Part shown: positions 1 to 7,872 of the stretch, in pieces
Numbering within the stretch: the first letter of the stretch is position 1
Layout: every line of letters starts with the position of its first letter
Assembly: GCF_014201875.1 (NCBI RefSeq)
Contig: NZ_JACHFL010000017.1
Coordinates: 48,423 to 112,422, forward strand
Source of the DNA: Deinococcus humi
Lineage (GTDB): Bacteria; Deinococcota; Deinococci; Deinococcales; Deinococcaceae
Direction: 5' to 3'
Length of the DNA stretch: 64,000 nucleotides
Notes under the pieces: model-generated
What the model saw: only the letters and a program-made list of their open reading frames with translations
Databases searched by the model: none
Told to the model about the DNA's origin: nothing
Position numbers and translations under genes: made by a program

Positions 1-165
1 GTGCGCGAACGTGGCGACACGCCCGTGCTGGTCCTGACCGCCCGCGACGGCGTGGGTGAGCGGACCGCCCACTTTCAGGCCGGGGCCGACGATTACCTGG
101 TCAAGCCCTTTGTGTTCGGGGAGCTGATGGCCCGCGTGCGGGCGATATTGCGTCATTCGCAGCCA
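1..165 (+). pseudogene. OmpR-type response regulator, receiver-domain fragment
   Basis: The frame is open from the left edge, so the N-terminus lies outside the window. About 50 residues match the second half of a receiver domain: a PVLVLTARD strand, the [11 protein letters not shown] segment with the conserved switch Lys, and the final helix [12 protein letters not shown] that precedes the linker to an OmpR DNA-binding domain. After codon 53 or so the similarity stops. The frame stays open to 507, but only because it runs antisense to an antiporter remnant, so no DNA-binding domain is present. I read this as a regulator truncated by recombination around positions 160-175. Its sensor kinase, if there is one, would lie to the left. 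Confidence 0.75.
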
Positions 166-471
166 CAGGCGAGTGGTGAGCAGAACGCCGAGCTTGGCCA
201 GCGAAACGCTGGCCCACAGGACCGGCCGGGTGGTGTGCCACCGGGTCTCAAGGCCACCAGTAAAGAGGATGAAGGCCAGGGCGATCAGGCCCACAAGTTG
301 GGTCAGTTCGTAGTTTGCAAATTCGATGCCACCGAGACCCTCGCTGCCCGCAATCATGCCGATCGTCAAAAACAGCAGCAGGCCGGGCAGGCCCAGACGC
401 CCACCAACTTTGCTCGCCAGCAGGCTGAGCAGCAGAATCAGTCCTGTGTCCAAAAGAATGGGCTCCCTCAA
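165..471 (-). pseudogene. K+/H+ antiporter (CPA1, NhaP2-like), N-terminal fragment
   Basis: Reading down from a TTG at 469-471, the minus strand encodes about 100 residues typical of the N-terminus of NhaP2-type K+/H+ antiporters. There is a hydrophobic first helix ([17 protein letters not shown]), the motif [19 protein letters not shown], and a second helix ending [12 protein letters not shown], followed by [16 protein letters not shown] residues. The similarity ends near 165, where the strand becomes antisense to the response-regulator fragment, so more than three quarters of the transporter is missing. I see no clear ribosome site before the TTG. It is a remnant, with its breakpoint at the same place as the regulator's. 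Confidence 0.7.
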
Positions 472-568
472 AAACCGTCAAGGGTGTCAACAAAAACGAG
501 CGTTTAAAAGTCGGTTGAGAAGGTGGCTGGCGATTGATCCGCGGCCCTGAGGCATGGATGATTGAGTG

Positions 569-877
569 TCAGGGTGTGTGCTGGGATTCCGGTGGAAATT
601 CCCAGTCCATAAACGCTTGCAGGGCGTCCCGGAACGCCGGGCCTTCCAGAGGGAGATTGGCGGCCTGGGCAGCGTCCCGAATGGCCGCAGGCGGATCAAG
701 ATCCACCCAGCTATGGCGGGTTACGCTTGTGTCGGTGGCGGCGGTCTTTGAGGAGGGCGGCGCTTCTGCGGGACCTGGGAGATCTACACCGAGCCCGTGC
801 CAGCCGCAGGAACGTCCGGTTCCCAGATGAAGCGCGTCAGGGCTGCAGGACCGCCAGGTGTGAGGTGGCTCATCTTG
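569..877 (-). pseudogene. Unrecognised coding remnant of about 100 residues
   Basis: An open minus-strand frame ends at a TGA at 569-571. Its last 60 or so codons look coding (GC-rich third positions, SWVDLDPPAAIRDAAQAA and FRDALQAFMDWEFPPE), but the frame has no ATG, GTG or TTG in a sensible place near its upstream stop at 878-880. I do not recognise the family. It could be the C-terminal tail of a gene lost upstream. Apart from it I see nothing between 480 and 1020. Confidence 0.3.
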
Positions 878-1021
878 TCACCACCCTTGTACAGAGGCTT
901 TGTGGAAGCAGGTTGAGAATCATATTCCGGTGGAACTCGAGTCGGCCCACAGCCCGCGGAGACCCGTGAACTCTAAAGAAGCAGAAAAGTTGTCCACCAC
1001 GGCCAGCTTCCCTTCAGGCAT

Positions 1022-2011
1022 ATGAATAGGTCACTTATGGCAGATCCCTTCGCTTCCCCCGGCGCTGCGAGTTCCCCTGATCCCCTCTCCGCCCTGGCAG
1101 GCAAGCGGGTGCTGCTGGTCTTCAATCCCAAAAGTGGCCAGGGAGAAAGTACCCTCCCCGATTTCGTCAGCCTGGTCCGGGGGGCCGGAGCGGACGTCAC
1201 TGAGCGTGAACTGGTCAAGGACACGCCGATGAGTCAATACGTTGCCGATCTGGAGAACTTCAATCTTCTGGTCGGAGCAGGTGGTGACGGTACGGTGAGC
1301 AGTCTGGCCTACGCTGCGCGGTATACGGACGTGCCCATTCTCGCCTACCCGGCGGGCACCGCCAACCTGATTGCCAGGAACCTGAATCTGCCGAACAACC
1401 CTGCCGAACTGGCGGCCGTTCTGGCGGCTGGCCAGAGCGTGCGGGTGGATCTGGGCGAGATTGAGGTCAGGGGCGAAAAGAGCGGCTTTGCCATGCTTGC
1501 GGGCGCGGGCGCGGATGCAGCGATGATCCGCGATTCCGAAGACCTCAAGGAGAAATACGGTGAACTCGCCTACGTCATGAGCGCGATGCGCCAGGTCAAT
1601 CCGAAGAAGACCACCTTTCACCTCGTCATTGATGGCGAGCTCCGCTCATTTGAGGGCATCGGGGTGATGGTTGCGAACTTCGGTATGGCCAATTACCGCC
1701 TGCCGATCACGTCGGACATCAGTCCCAGTGACGGCAAGCTCACAGTGGTGCTGATCAAGGCCGGGAACATTCTGCGCCTAGTGCCCAACATCATTGACTC
1801 CGTTCGGGCCAAGCTGAATCTCGGAGATCCCATGTTCAGCGGGAACCTGGAGACCCTGGAGGCCAAGACGGTGACAGTCGGGGCTGACGATCCTTTTCCC
1901 CTGCAATACGACGGTGAGCTGCACGTCGAGACGACACCCTTCACAGCGAGCATCGTGCCGGGTGCCGTCCGCTTCCTGACACCGGTCAGGAAAGCGGATC
2001 TGGACACTTGA
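1022..2011 (+). CDS. Diacylglycerol/sphingosine-kinase-family lipid kinase
   Basis: A protein of 329 aa in the DagK/YegS/BmrU family, which phosphorylates lipid substrates such as diacylglycerol with ATP at the inner membrane face. The N-terminal catalytic domain shows [11 protein letters not shown] at residues 31-41, the nucleotide-binding GGDGT at 87-91 and [12 protein letters not shown] from about 110. The C-terminal half carries the usual beta-rich domain ([30 protein letters not shown]). Length is normal for the family. ATG at 1022 and ATG at 1037 are both possible and neither has a strong ribosome site. The gene stands alone. Its substrate cannot be read from the sequence; phospholipid recycling is the usual role. 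Confidence 0.88.
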   Translation: MNRSLMADPFASPGAASSPDPLSALAGKRVLLVFNPKSGQGESTLPDFVSLVRGAGADVTERELVKDTPMSQYVADLENFNLLVGAGGDGTVSSLAYAARYTDVPILAYPAGTANLIARNLNLPNNPAELAAVLAAGQSVRVDLGEIEVRGEKSGFAMLAGAGADAAMIRDSEDLKEKYGELAYVMSAMRQVNPKKTTFHLVIDGELRSFEGIGVMVANFGMANYRLPITSDISPSDGKLTVVLIKAGNILRLVPNIIDSVRAKLNLGDPMFSGNLETLEAKTVTVGADDPFPLQYDGELHVETTPFTASIVPGAVRFLTPVRKADLDT

Positions 2012-2579
2012 GCTGCCCTGAGGACACGCTGAATCACCGCAGCTGGGCACTGGTGTGCTGACGCGGTATGGCCCACAGCCGCACGCCCCGGCGGTGGTCG
2101 CATTCTTGCTGCTCTGGACTGTCTGGCGTACGGCTTAGCGGCCTCATTCGAGTCCAGCTCCAGGGTCAGTGCAGGTGTGAGAACCAGCGTCGGTGACAAG
2201 AACGTGCCAGCCAATCCAGGGCACACCCTGATCGCGTGGGTCCCGCCGTGCCCCCAGCCCATGGCAACAGAAGCCTCAGCGCCGGCGCACGATGGGGCGT
2301 GTTCATCAGGCGACTTGTGGCCAGGGTTCATCCGGTCAGCGCCACTGTGGGGGACAGCCTATGCCCGATCTCTGCCTGAGGAGTGGGCAGGCATTTCAGG
2401 ACCTTACGAGCGCCCTGGAGCAGGCAAGAATTCTCCGGTGGGTCGCCTCATTCCCGAAGCGGCACGCCTTCAATGGGCTGTCGGTAGATCCCCGCGACTG
2501 CCCTGGCCTCACTGCCGCCGCTGATCGCCTACAGCGCGAACGAGATCTGAAGAATTCCCGCAATGCCCGGCTGGAGTCA

Positions 2580-2608
2580 CTCTTTCCTGCAGATCGTGCA
2601 GGAAAGAG
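2580..2608. repeat. Perfect 12-bp inverted repeat
   Basis: Arms CTCTTTCCTGCA (2580-2591) and TGCAGGAAAGAG (2597-2608) flank a 5-nt loop. There is no T-run on either side, so it is not an obvious terminator. It lies in a stretch with no recognised gene. Confidence 0.6.
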
Positions 2609-2804
2609 CCACGGCGGCGCTGGCAAGTGCCCAGGCCTGGTATCAGGTCATCCTGAGGGAGGCGCACGCACTGGTGGACCAGGTGCAGGTGGTCACCGAC
2701 AAGCCAACCTGCCAGCCTGAGTCACAACCAAAAGGGCACTGCCACCCATGCCTGAGTCAGGAGCCGTGCCCGCCACGTCGCTGCAGTGCCGCACGGTTGG
2801 CCAG

Positions 2805-2831
2805 AAAAAAGCCCCAGTGTGCTGCTGGGGC
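2805..2831 (-). terminator. Rho-independent terminator, minus strand
   Basis: GCCCCAG (2811-2817) pairs with CTGGGGC (2825-2831) across a 7-nt loop. On the minus strand the stem is followed by six T residues (A-run at 2805-2810). It is about 190 bp past the stop of the minus-strand gene ending at 3023 and probably ends that transcript. Confidence 0.65.
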
Positions 2832-3022
2832 GGAACATCCGGCTTCACCTGGCCGGGCTGATGCTTTTTGAGCTGGCGCCATTTTGCCCTGGAGCTCTCT
2901 GAGCAGCCTGAGCCTGACGTGGAGGAAGCTTCATGGCTTCTGCCTGAAGCAGCCAACTAAAGTGCGTATTTTACCGTTCTGGAAGGCTCGCAGACACACT
3001 ATTCCATTCGACTCTGGAAGGC

Positions 3023-3454
3023 CTACTCAGGTCTTCGAGCGTGCTTCAAGAGACGCTTGGCCCGCTGCCGATGGCGCTGTGTCCGGCCGTCAACGGCCGT
3101 CACCTCCAAGGCGCTCATGACCTGAGGGGCGCACTGTAACGTTTCAACCCAGGTGAGGGCGAGCCCCTGCCAACGTTCACTCGGCCATTCCAGGCCAAGG
3201 CGGAGAATGATGGGTAAGGGAAAGGTCCCGGCGAATTGTCCATTGAGTCCCTGGGCTTGCAGGAGGCTCCTGAGCTCGTGGTCAAAATCGGCTGGAACCC
3301 GTTCCAGGAGAACGACTAGCCCAGGCGCAACATACTCTGGGAGGGGCACAGGTGTGCCGTCCCGAGCTTTGACCGCCCAGAGGTTGCCTCGAAGCCCAAC
3401 AGCGTACCCACCCAACGTCAACAGCTCATGGAAGGGCAGCTCTTGGGGCGCCAT
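3023..3454 (-). CDS. Hypothetical protein (143 aa)
   Basis: A protein of 143 aa that I do not recognise. It has no signal peptide or membrane segment. Codon use is coding-like (HELLTLGGYAVGLRGNLWAVKARDG, FPLPIILRLGLEWPSERWQGL), and the C-terminus is basic (RQRAKRLLKHARRPE). The first half reads like a small globular beta-rich fold. The ATG at 3452-3454 has only a weak upstream ribosome site. It lies directly downstream of an IS5-type transposase remnant on the same strand, so that remnant may have removed its original promoter. The terminator at 2805-2831 follows it. Confidence 0.6.
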   Translation of the reverse strand: MAPQELPFHELLTLGGYAVGLRGNLWAVKARDGTPVPLPEYVAPGLVVLLERVPADFDHELRSLLQAQGLNGQFAGTFPLPIILRLGLEWPSERWQGLALTWVETLQCAPQVMSALEVTAVDGRTQRHRQRAKRLLKHARRPE

Positions 3455-3457
3455 CGT

Positions 3458-3651
3458 TCAAGAGTAGCTCACCCCTTTTGGAGGACCGCGAACCAAGCGG
3501 CGCAGCGTCGGTCGAATCGTGGCCAGGGACATCAGCATTTCGGGCGTTTCGGGCAACGCTTCGTCGTCCTTCGACAGACGGCTACATTGACCCAGCCAAG
3601 CGAAGGTCCGCTTCTCAATTCAGCGGTGGGGCAAGACGTTTCACGTCTTGC
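3458..3651 (-). pseudogene. IS5-family transposase, C-terminal remnant
   Basis: The minus strand encodes the end of an IS5-type transposase. It reads NVLPHR, then an in-frame TGA (3620-3622) where family members have Trp, then IEKRTFAWLGQCSRLSKDDE, a stretch with ALPETPEM, and LMSLATIRPTLRRLV, with a stop at 3458. Upstream coding is lost within about 30 codons, at a perfect hairpin (GCAAGACGT and ACGTCTTGC at 3631-3651) that looks like a small inverted duplication at the breakpoint. No terminal repeats were found. It is inactive. Confidence 0.75.
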
Positions 3652-3712
3652 TGAGGTCCAGGCCCTCGTCGAGGTTCAGTGGCCAGAACTCGGACAGCCG
3701 GCTACGCCAGCG

Positions 3713-4444
3713 TCACGCACTGCTGCCCTCACGCGTTGGATTCAGCCATTCGCCCAGTGCCTGGAGATTTTCCTGAGCGCGGATGAGATGTCGTTGCACC
3801 GCCTCCTGCGTGGCGACGGGGTCGCGCCGCTTCAGGCCATCGAAGATGGCCCAGTGAAAGACTTGCGCCTGCTGCGCCGCGCCGGGTTTGAGAATGGTCT
3901 GCTGAAACCCCACTTTCAGTAGGTCGTGGACCGGTTCCAGCAGTTTGGCCAGAATCGCGTTCTTGCCCCCTTGAATCAGGGTCACGTGAAATTCTGCGTC
4001 CAGCTCGGAAAATCGGTCCGGGTCATCCAGGTATTGGTCCATGGTGCGGAGCAGGTTTTCCATATGACCCAGGTCGCGGTCAGTCATGCGGGTGGCGGCC
4101 AATCCGGCCAACTTGACCTCAAAGACCATACGCGCTTCAAGAAGTTCGGCCTGTACGGTATAGAACGACGAGCCGTTGCCAAGATGCATGAGGACCTGCG
4201 GATCCATAGGATTCCAGCGGTGGGCAGGATTGACGGTGGTCCCACGCCCCTGCTGAATCTCAATCAATCCCTTTTCGGCCAGGACTTTCATGGCCTCCCG
4301 GATCACCACGCGGCTGACGTCAAATTCTTCGGCCAATTCCGTTTCTTTCGGAAGACGCGACAGCGGCGAAACGTGTCCGGTCACGATCCGGCGCGTCAGT
4401 TCCGACTGAACCAGATGGCGGCGACTGATGCTTTTGGTGGTCAC
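3713..4444 (-). CDS. GntR-family regulator, FCD (FadR-like) subfamily
   Basis: A repressor-type regulator of 243 aa. Residues 1-75 form a winged helix with the GntR signature (SRLPKETELAEEFDVSRVVIREAMKVLAEKGLIEIQQGRGT). The rest is an all-helical FCD ligand domain, with ARMVFEVKLAGLAA, LDAEFHVTLI and the metal-site-like HWAIFDGLKRRDPVATQEAVQRHL. FCD proteins usually bind small organic acids or sugar acids and release DNA. The gene diverges from the sugar import and catabolism operon starting at 4704, so it very probably controls that operon and itself. Candidate operators are the palindrome at 4482-4496 and the GTATAC overlapping the operon's -10 box. The inducer is not evident. Confidence 0.9.
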   Translation of the reverse strand: MTTKSISRRHLVQSELTRRIVTGHVSPLSRLPKETELAEEFDVSRVVIREAMKVLAEKGLIEIQQGRGTTVNPAHRWNPMDPQVLMHLGNGSSFYTVQAELLEARMVFEVKLAGLAATRMTDRDLGHMENLLRTMDQYLDDPDRFSELDAEFHVTLIQGGKNAILAKLLEPVHDLLKVGFQQTILKPGAAQQAQVFHWAIFDGLKRRDPVATQEAVQRHLIRAQENLQALGEWLNPTREGSSA

Positions 4445-4481
4445 GTCTCCAGATTAATCCATCCGTGGGTGTTTTGTCGAT

Positions 4482-4496
4482 ATAGGTATGACCTAT
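4482..4496. promoter_or_regulatory. Candidate operator for the FCD regulator
   Basis: A perfect inverted repeat, ATAGGT-ATG-ACCTAT, lies 38 bp upstream of the regulator's start codon. It has the size and symmetry expected of a GntR/FCD dimer site. Its role in autoregulation is inferred. Confidence 0.5.
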
Positions 4497-4574
4497 TGGG
4501 AATCCGGCCTCATCCAGACAACGACGCGAATTCGCTGTCTTTCACAAAGTTTTCCAAAAAACCAGCGCGTAAAT

Positions 4575-4603
4575 TTGACAAAACTTGGTCTTTCCCGTAT
4601 ACA
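4575..4603 (+). promoter_or_regulatory. Sigma-70-type promoter of the sugar operon with embedded GTATAC
   Basis: TTGACA (4575-4580), a 17-bp spacer and TATACA (4598-4603) match the consensus closely. The -10 box lies inside GTATAC (4597-4602), the palindromic core common in FCD-type GntR operators, so a repressor bound there would block the polymerase directly. Confidence 0.7.
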
Positions 4604-4653
4604 AAGATAGTACGTTTAATTCCTAGCCGCCTGTACTGTCGGTGCTGGACTGT

Positions 4654-4674
4654 GACGGCCCGCAGCGGGCCGTC
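4654..4674 (+). promoter_or_regulatory. Strong 5' UTR stem-loop before the sugar operon
   Basis: A perfect 9-bp GC-rich stem (GACGGCCCG and CGGGCCGTC) with a CAG loop lies between the predicted promoter and the ATG at 4704. It is followed by a C/T-rich run rather than a true T-run. It could protect the mRNA, attenuate transcription or limit readthrough from upstream. Confidence 0.55.
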
Positions 4675-4703
4675 CAGACCCCTTTCTGTTCCTGGAGGTC
4701 TTT

Positions 4704-5984
4704 ATGTCGCGTTCTTTTCTGTCTTTGACCACTGCCCTGACGCTCTGCGGCTCAGGCGTCCTTGCCACTGCCCATGCTCAGGCCTTTAACTGGCAGGCTC
4801 AGAAAGGTAAGACCATTGCTGTCAGTGTGGTCAAAAGCCCCTGGTCCGACATCTTGCAAGACCGCGTGCAGGAATTCGAGAAACTCAGTGGGATCAAGGT
4901 CAATCTGAGTGTGCTGCCCGAGCAACAGGCCCGGCAGAAACTGGCCATTGACTTTGCGTCAGGCGGCCGGACCGTCGACGTGTTCGACTCAAGCCTGACC
5001 GTCGAAAAGGCCCGTTTTGCTCAGGCCGGCTGGTACGAACCGCTCAACAAGTACATGGTCGAGGGTAAACTCGACCCCACCTACCGCTTCGATGACTTCT
5101 TCACCTCCGCCCGCACGGCTGTGAAAACCACGGATGGCCGTATTATCGGCCTGCCCTGGAAAGCAGATGTGCAGGTGCTGTACTACCGCAAGGATCTCTT
5201 CGCGCAGGCTGGCCTCAAGGTGCCTACCACACTTGATGAGCTCGAAGCCGCCGCCGCGAAATTGCATGTGCCCGGCAAGATGTATGGCTACGCCGCACGT
5301 GGGCTGAAAAACGCCAACGCCTACACTTATGCGTTCCCACTCCAGGCTTTTGGCGGGAAGTGGGTAGACAGCAAGGGCAACTCCACAGTCAACAGCGCAC
5401 AGGGGGTCAAGGCGCTGAACTGGTACAGCGCCATGCTGAAAAAGTACGCTCCACCCAGCGTGGTCAGCTACAACTGGAGCGAAGTGCTGGGGCTTTTCCA
5501 GCAAGAGCAACTGGCCATGTTCAATGACGGGATTGGCTTTGCGGTTCAGCTGGAGGACAAAACCAAATCGAAGGTTGCCGGAAAGGTGGGCTACGCCGTG
5601 CTGCCTGGGCGCCTGGCCCCGGCCACCTACAACGCCCTGGCCATGTCCTCGCGCAGCGGCAACAAGGACGCAGCCTTCCTGTTTATGCAGTGGGCCACCA
5701 ACCGCGCCTTTGACAAGAATCTGGTGGAAAACGGCGTGACCTCACCGCGCCAGTCGAGCTGGACTGCCGCCAGCAACAAGCCGCTGGAGACCATTCCCTG
5801 GGCCAAAACCTATTTCGACGCCCTGAAGGTGGCCAAACCTGCGTTCCCGGAAGTTCCACCGGTTCAGGAGATGCGAGATACCGTTGGCATCGCCATCGTC
5901 CAGTCCATCCAGGGCACAGCCTCCAAGCCGGCGCTGGACCAGGCCAACCGGGACTTCCAGACCGCGCTGGATAGCGCCAAGTAA
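4704..5984 (+). CDS. ABC sugar importer, substrate-binding protein (family 1)
   Basis: A periplasmic or lipid-anchored solute-binding protein of 426 aa that captures the sugar for the two permeases encoded next. Residues 1-27 form a signal peptide ending in AHA before QAFNW. The mature part has the family-1 fold, with QQARQKLAIDFASGGRTVDVFDSS near the N-terminus, GLPWKADVQVLYYRKDLFAQAGL for the conserved Tyr-Arg-Lys segment, and an MFNDGIG hinge. A GGAGGT ribosome site precedes the ATG. It is the first gene of the operon. No gene for the ATPase (MalK/UgpC type) is present nearby, so a shared ATPase encoded elsewhere is likely. The ligand is unknown. Confidence 0.93.
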   Translation: MSRSFLSLTTALTLCGSGVLATAHAQAFNWQAQKGKTIAVSVVKSPWSDILQDRVQEFEKLSGIKVNLSVLPEQQARQKLAIDFASGGRTVDVFDSSLTVEKARFAQAGWYEPLNKYMVEGKLDPTYRFDDFFTSARTAVKTTDGRIIGLPWKADVQVLYYRKDLFAQAGLKVPTTLDELEAAAAKLHVPGKMYGYAARGLKNANAYTYAFPLQAFGGKWVDSKGNSTVNSAQGVKALNWYSAMLKKYAPPSVVSYNWSEVLGLFQQEQLAMFNDGIGFAVQLEDKTKSKVAGKVGYAVLPGRLAPATYNALAMSSRSGNKDAAFLFMQWATNRAFDKNLVENGVTSPRQSSWTAASNKPLETIPWAKTYFDALKVAKPAFPEVPPVQEMRDTVGIAIVQSIQGTASKPALDQANRDFQTALDSAK

Positions 5985-5988
5985 TGAG

Positions 5989-6900
5989 ATGACCACCTCG
6001 CCGTTGCCTGGCACGTCCCTCCGGCGCCTGAGGCGCCGACCGGCCGCACCGCTCCTGTTTGTCCTCCCCGCCCTGCTGTTGACGGTCCTGGTCATTGCCT
6101 TTCCACTGGGCTACACCTTGTACCAGTCGATGACTAATTGGGTCATCACCAGCCCCAATCCTCCGAAATTTATCGGACTGGCCAATTACGCGGAGTTGCT
6201 GCGAGACCAGCGCGCGCTGCAGTCTCTGGGGCGGACCGTACTGATCACAGTCTGCTCGGTCGGCCTGCAGATGGTCCTTGGGGTGGCGATGGCGCTGGTG
6301 ATGAACAAGCATTTCTTCGGGCGCGGCCTGTTCCGGACCATGGCCCTGTTCCCGGTGGTGGCCACGCCCGTCGCCATCTCCTTGATTTTCGTCACGATGA
6401 TGAACCCTCAAACCGGTGTCCTGAACCACTTTCTGACGTCCGTGGGGCTGAATGCCCAGCAGTGGATCTACGCCGAGAAAAGCGTGCTGCCTGCACTGAT
6501 CCTGGTGGACACCTGGCAGTGGACCCCTTTCGTGATGCTGATCGCCCTGGCTGGCCTGGCCACCCTGCCCACCGAACCCTACGAGGCGGCCAAGATCGAT
6601 GGTGCCAATGCCTGGCAGACCTTCTGGGGGATCACGCTCCCCATGTTGATGCCCTCACTGTTCGTGGCCCTGCTGTTCCGCGCCATCGATACGCTGAAAC
6701 TGTTCGACACCATTTACGCGATGACCCAGGGTGGACCTGGAACGGCATCCGAGACCATCAACCTCTACCTGTATACCCTGAGCTTTAACTACTTCCGCAT
6801 GGGGTACGCATCGAGTATGGTCATCGCGCTGCTGGTGCTGGTGCTGGGCATTACCCTGCTGCTGATCCGCGCACGGAAACTCGCGGAGGACCGCTCATGA
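5989..6900 (+). CDS. ABC sugar importer, permease 1 (MalF/UgpA type)
   Basis: An inner-membrane permease of 303 aa, with six predicted helices beginning LLFVLPALLLTVLVIAFPLGYTL. The coupling helix that contacts the ATPase is visible as EPYEAAKIDGANAWQTFWGITLP, the EAA motif. The start at ATG 5989 is 4 bp after the TAA of the binding protein, and a longer open frame upstream is antisense or out-of-frame noise. The stop overlaps the next gene's start (ATGA at 6897-6900), which indicates translational coupling. It forms a heterodimer with the following permease. Confidence 0.92.
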   Translation: MTTSPLPGTSLRRLRRRPAAPLLFVLPALLLTVLVIAFPLGYTLYQSMTNWVITSPNPPKFIGLANYAELLRDQRALQSLGRTVLITVCSVGLQMVLGVAMALVMNKHFFGRGLFRTMALFPVVATPVAISLIFVTMMNPQTGVLNHFLTSVGLNAQQWIYAEKSVLPALILVDTWQWTPFVMLIALAGLATLPTEPYEAAKIDGANAWQTFWGITLPMLMPSLFVALLFRAIDTLKLFDTIYAMTQGGPGTASETINLYLYTLSFNYFRMGYASSMVIALLVLVLGITLLLIRARKLAEDRS

Positions 6901-7769
6901 CGGTGACGGAAGTCCGTCCTCCTGCGGCCACGGCTCCCCGCCGTAAAGCCCGTCCCCACCCGCTGACCGCGCACCTGCTGCCTCTGCTCATCTCTGCGTT
7001 CTTTATTGTTCCCATCGTCTTCGTCTTCTACTGGATGATCTCGATGTCGTTCCAGACCCAGGTGGAAATCAGTTCCAACCCACCCACCTTCTGGTCGGCT
7101 CAACCCACCACCGAGTGGTACAGCCAATTGATGCGCCGGATGCCCTTTTTGCAGTACACCTGGAACAGCCTGGTGGTGGGCGTGTGTGCCACGGCCATCG
7201 GCCTGGCCATTGGCCTACCCGCCGCCTATGCCATCGCACGCTGGCGGCTCACCAGTCTGGGCACGCTTTTTCTCATCACGCGCATTACCCCGGCCATCAG
7301 TTTTTTGATTCCCTGGTACATCATTGCCAAACGGCTCGGTCTGGGCGACTCACTGGTGATTATTACCCTGCTGCACATCACCATTACCCTCCCACTGATC
7401 ATCTGGATCATGATCGGGTTTTTCGAGGCCCTGCCGCCCGATCTTGAACAGGCGGCCACCGTAGACGGCTGTAATGCCTGGCAATCTTTCGCTCTCATCG
7501 CCGTCCCCCTGGTGAAACCCGGCATCGTGGCTGCGATCATCCTGGCTTTTATTCAGTCCTGGAACAACTTTCTCTTCGCAGCCGTGCTGGGTGGTCCCGG
7601 CTCACAGACCCTACCGGTCACGGTCTACGGGATGTTGAGCTTCGAGCAGGCCAACTGGGGCCCCCTGGCCGCCGCCGCCACCCTGGTCTGCCTGCCGGTC
7701 ATTGTCGGCACCATCTTCTTCCAACGCCAGTTGGTCGAGGGTCTGACCGCCGGCGCCATGAAGGGCTGA
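6897..7769 (+). CDS. ABC sugar importer, permease 2 (MalG/UgpE type)
   Basis: An inner-membrane permease of 290 aa, the partner of the preceding permease. After a short cytosolic N-terminus (KARPHPLTAHLLPLLI) come six hydrophobic segments, and the EAA coupling loop reads PPDLEQAATVDGCNAWQSFALIAVPL. The C-terminal LVEGLTAGAMKG is the standard ending of this family. Translation is coupled to permease 1 through the 4-bp overlap. It is followed by a hairpin-rich gap (7770-7872) before the aldolase gene, which may separate transporter from enzyme expression. Confidence 0.93.
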   Translation: MTVTEVRPPAATAPRRKARPHPLTAHLLPLLISAFFIVPIVFVFYWMISMSFQTQVEISSNPPTFWSAQPTTEWYSQLMRRMPFLQYTWNSLVVGVCATAIGLAIGLPAAYAIARWRLTSLGTLFLITRITPAISFLIPWYIIAKRLGLGDSLVIITLLHITITLPLIIWIMIGFFEALPPDLEQAATVDGCNAWQSFALIAVPLVKPGIVAAIILAFIQSWNNFLFAAVLGGPGSQTLPVTVYGMLSFEQANWGPLAAAATLVCLPVIVGTIFFQRQLVEGLTAGAMKG

Positions 7770-7780
7770 GCGCACATCAA

Positions 7781-7833
7781 GTCCCACCTGCGGGACCACA
7801 CCTGACACATCCTGAGTTGCCAGGCGTGGTCCC
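7781..7833 (+). promoter_or_regulatory. Nested, mutually exclusive hairpins inside the operon
   Basis: GTCCC (7781-7785) can pair with GGGAC (7792-7796). The same GGGAC belongs to a longer arm, GGGACCACACCTG (7792-7804), that pairs with CAGGCGTGGTCCC (7821-7833) with one mismatch. Only one of the two folds can form at a time. No T-run follows, so RNA processing or stability control of the upstream permease mRNA is as likely as attenuation. Confidence 0.5.
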
Positions 7834-7872
7834 GCGGCCTCCTTCTCCTTTCCTTGCATCACCGAGGTGTTT

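Larger units (their letters stand above)
2012..3022. other. 1 kb without a recognisable gene
   Basis: No frame here has convincing coding character or family similarity. It contains a perfect 12-bp inverted repeat at 2580-2608 and an intrinsic terminator for the minus strand at 2805-2831. Confidence 0.5.
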
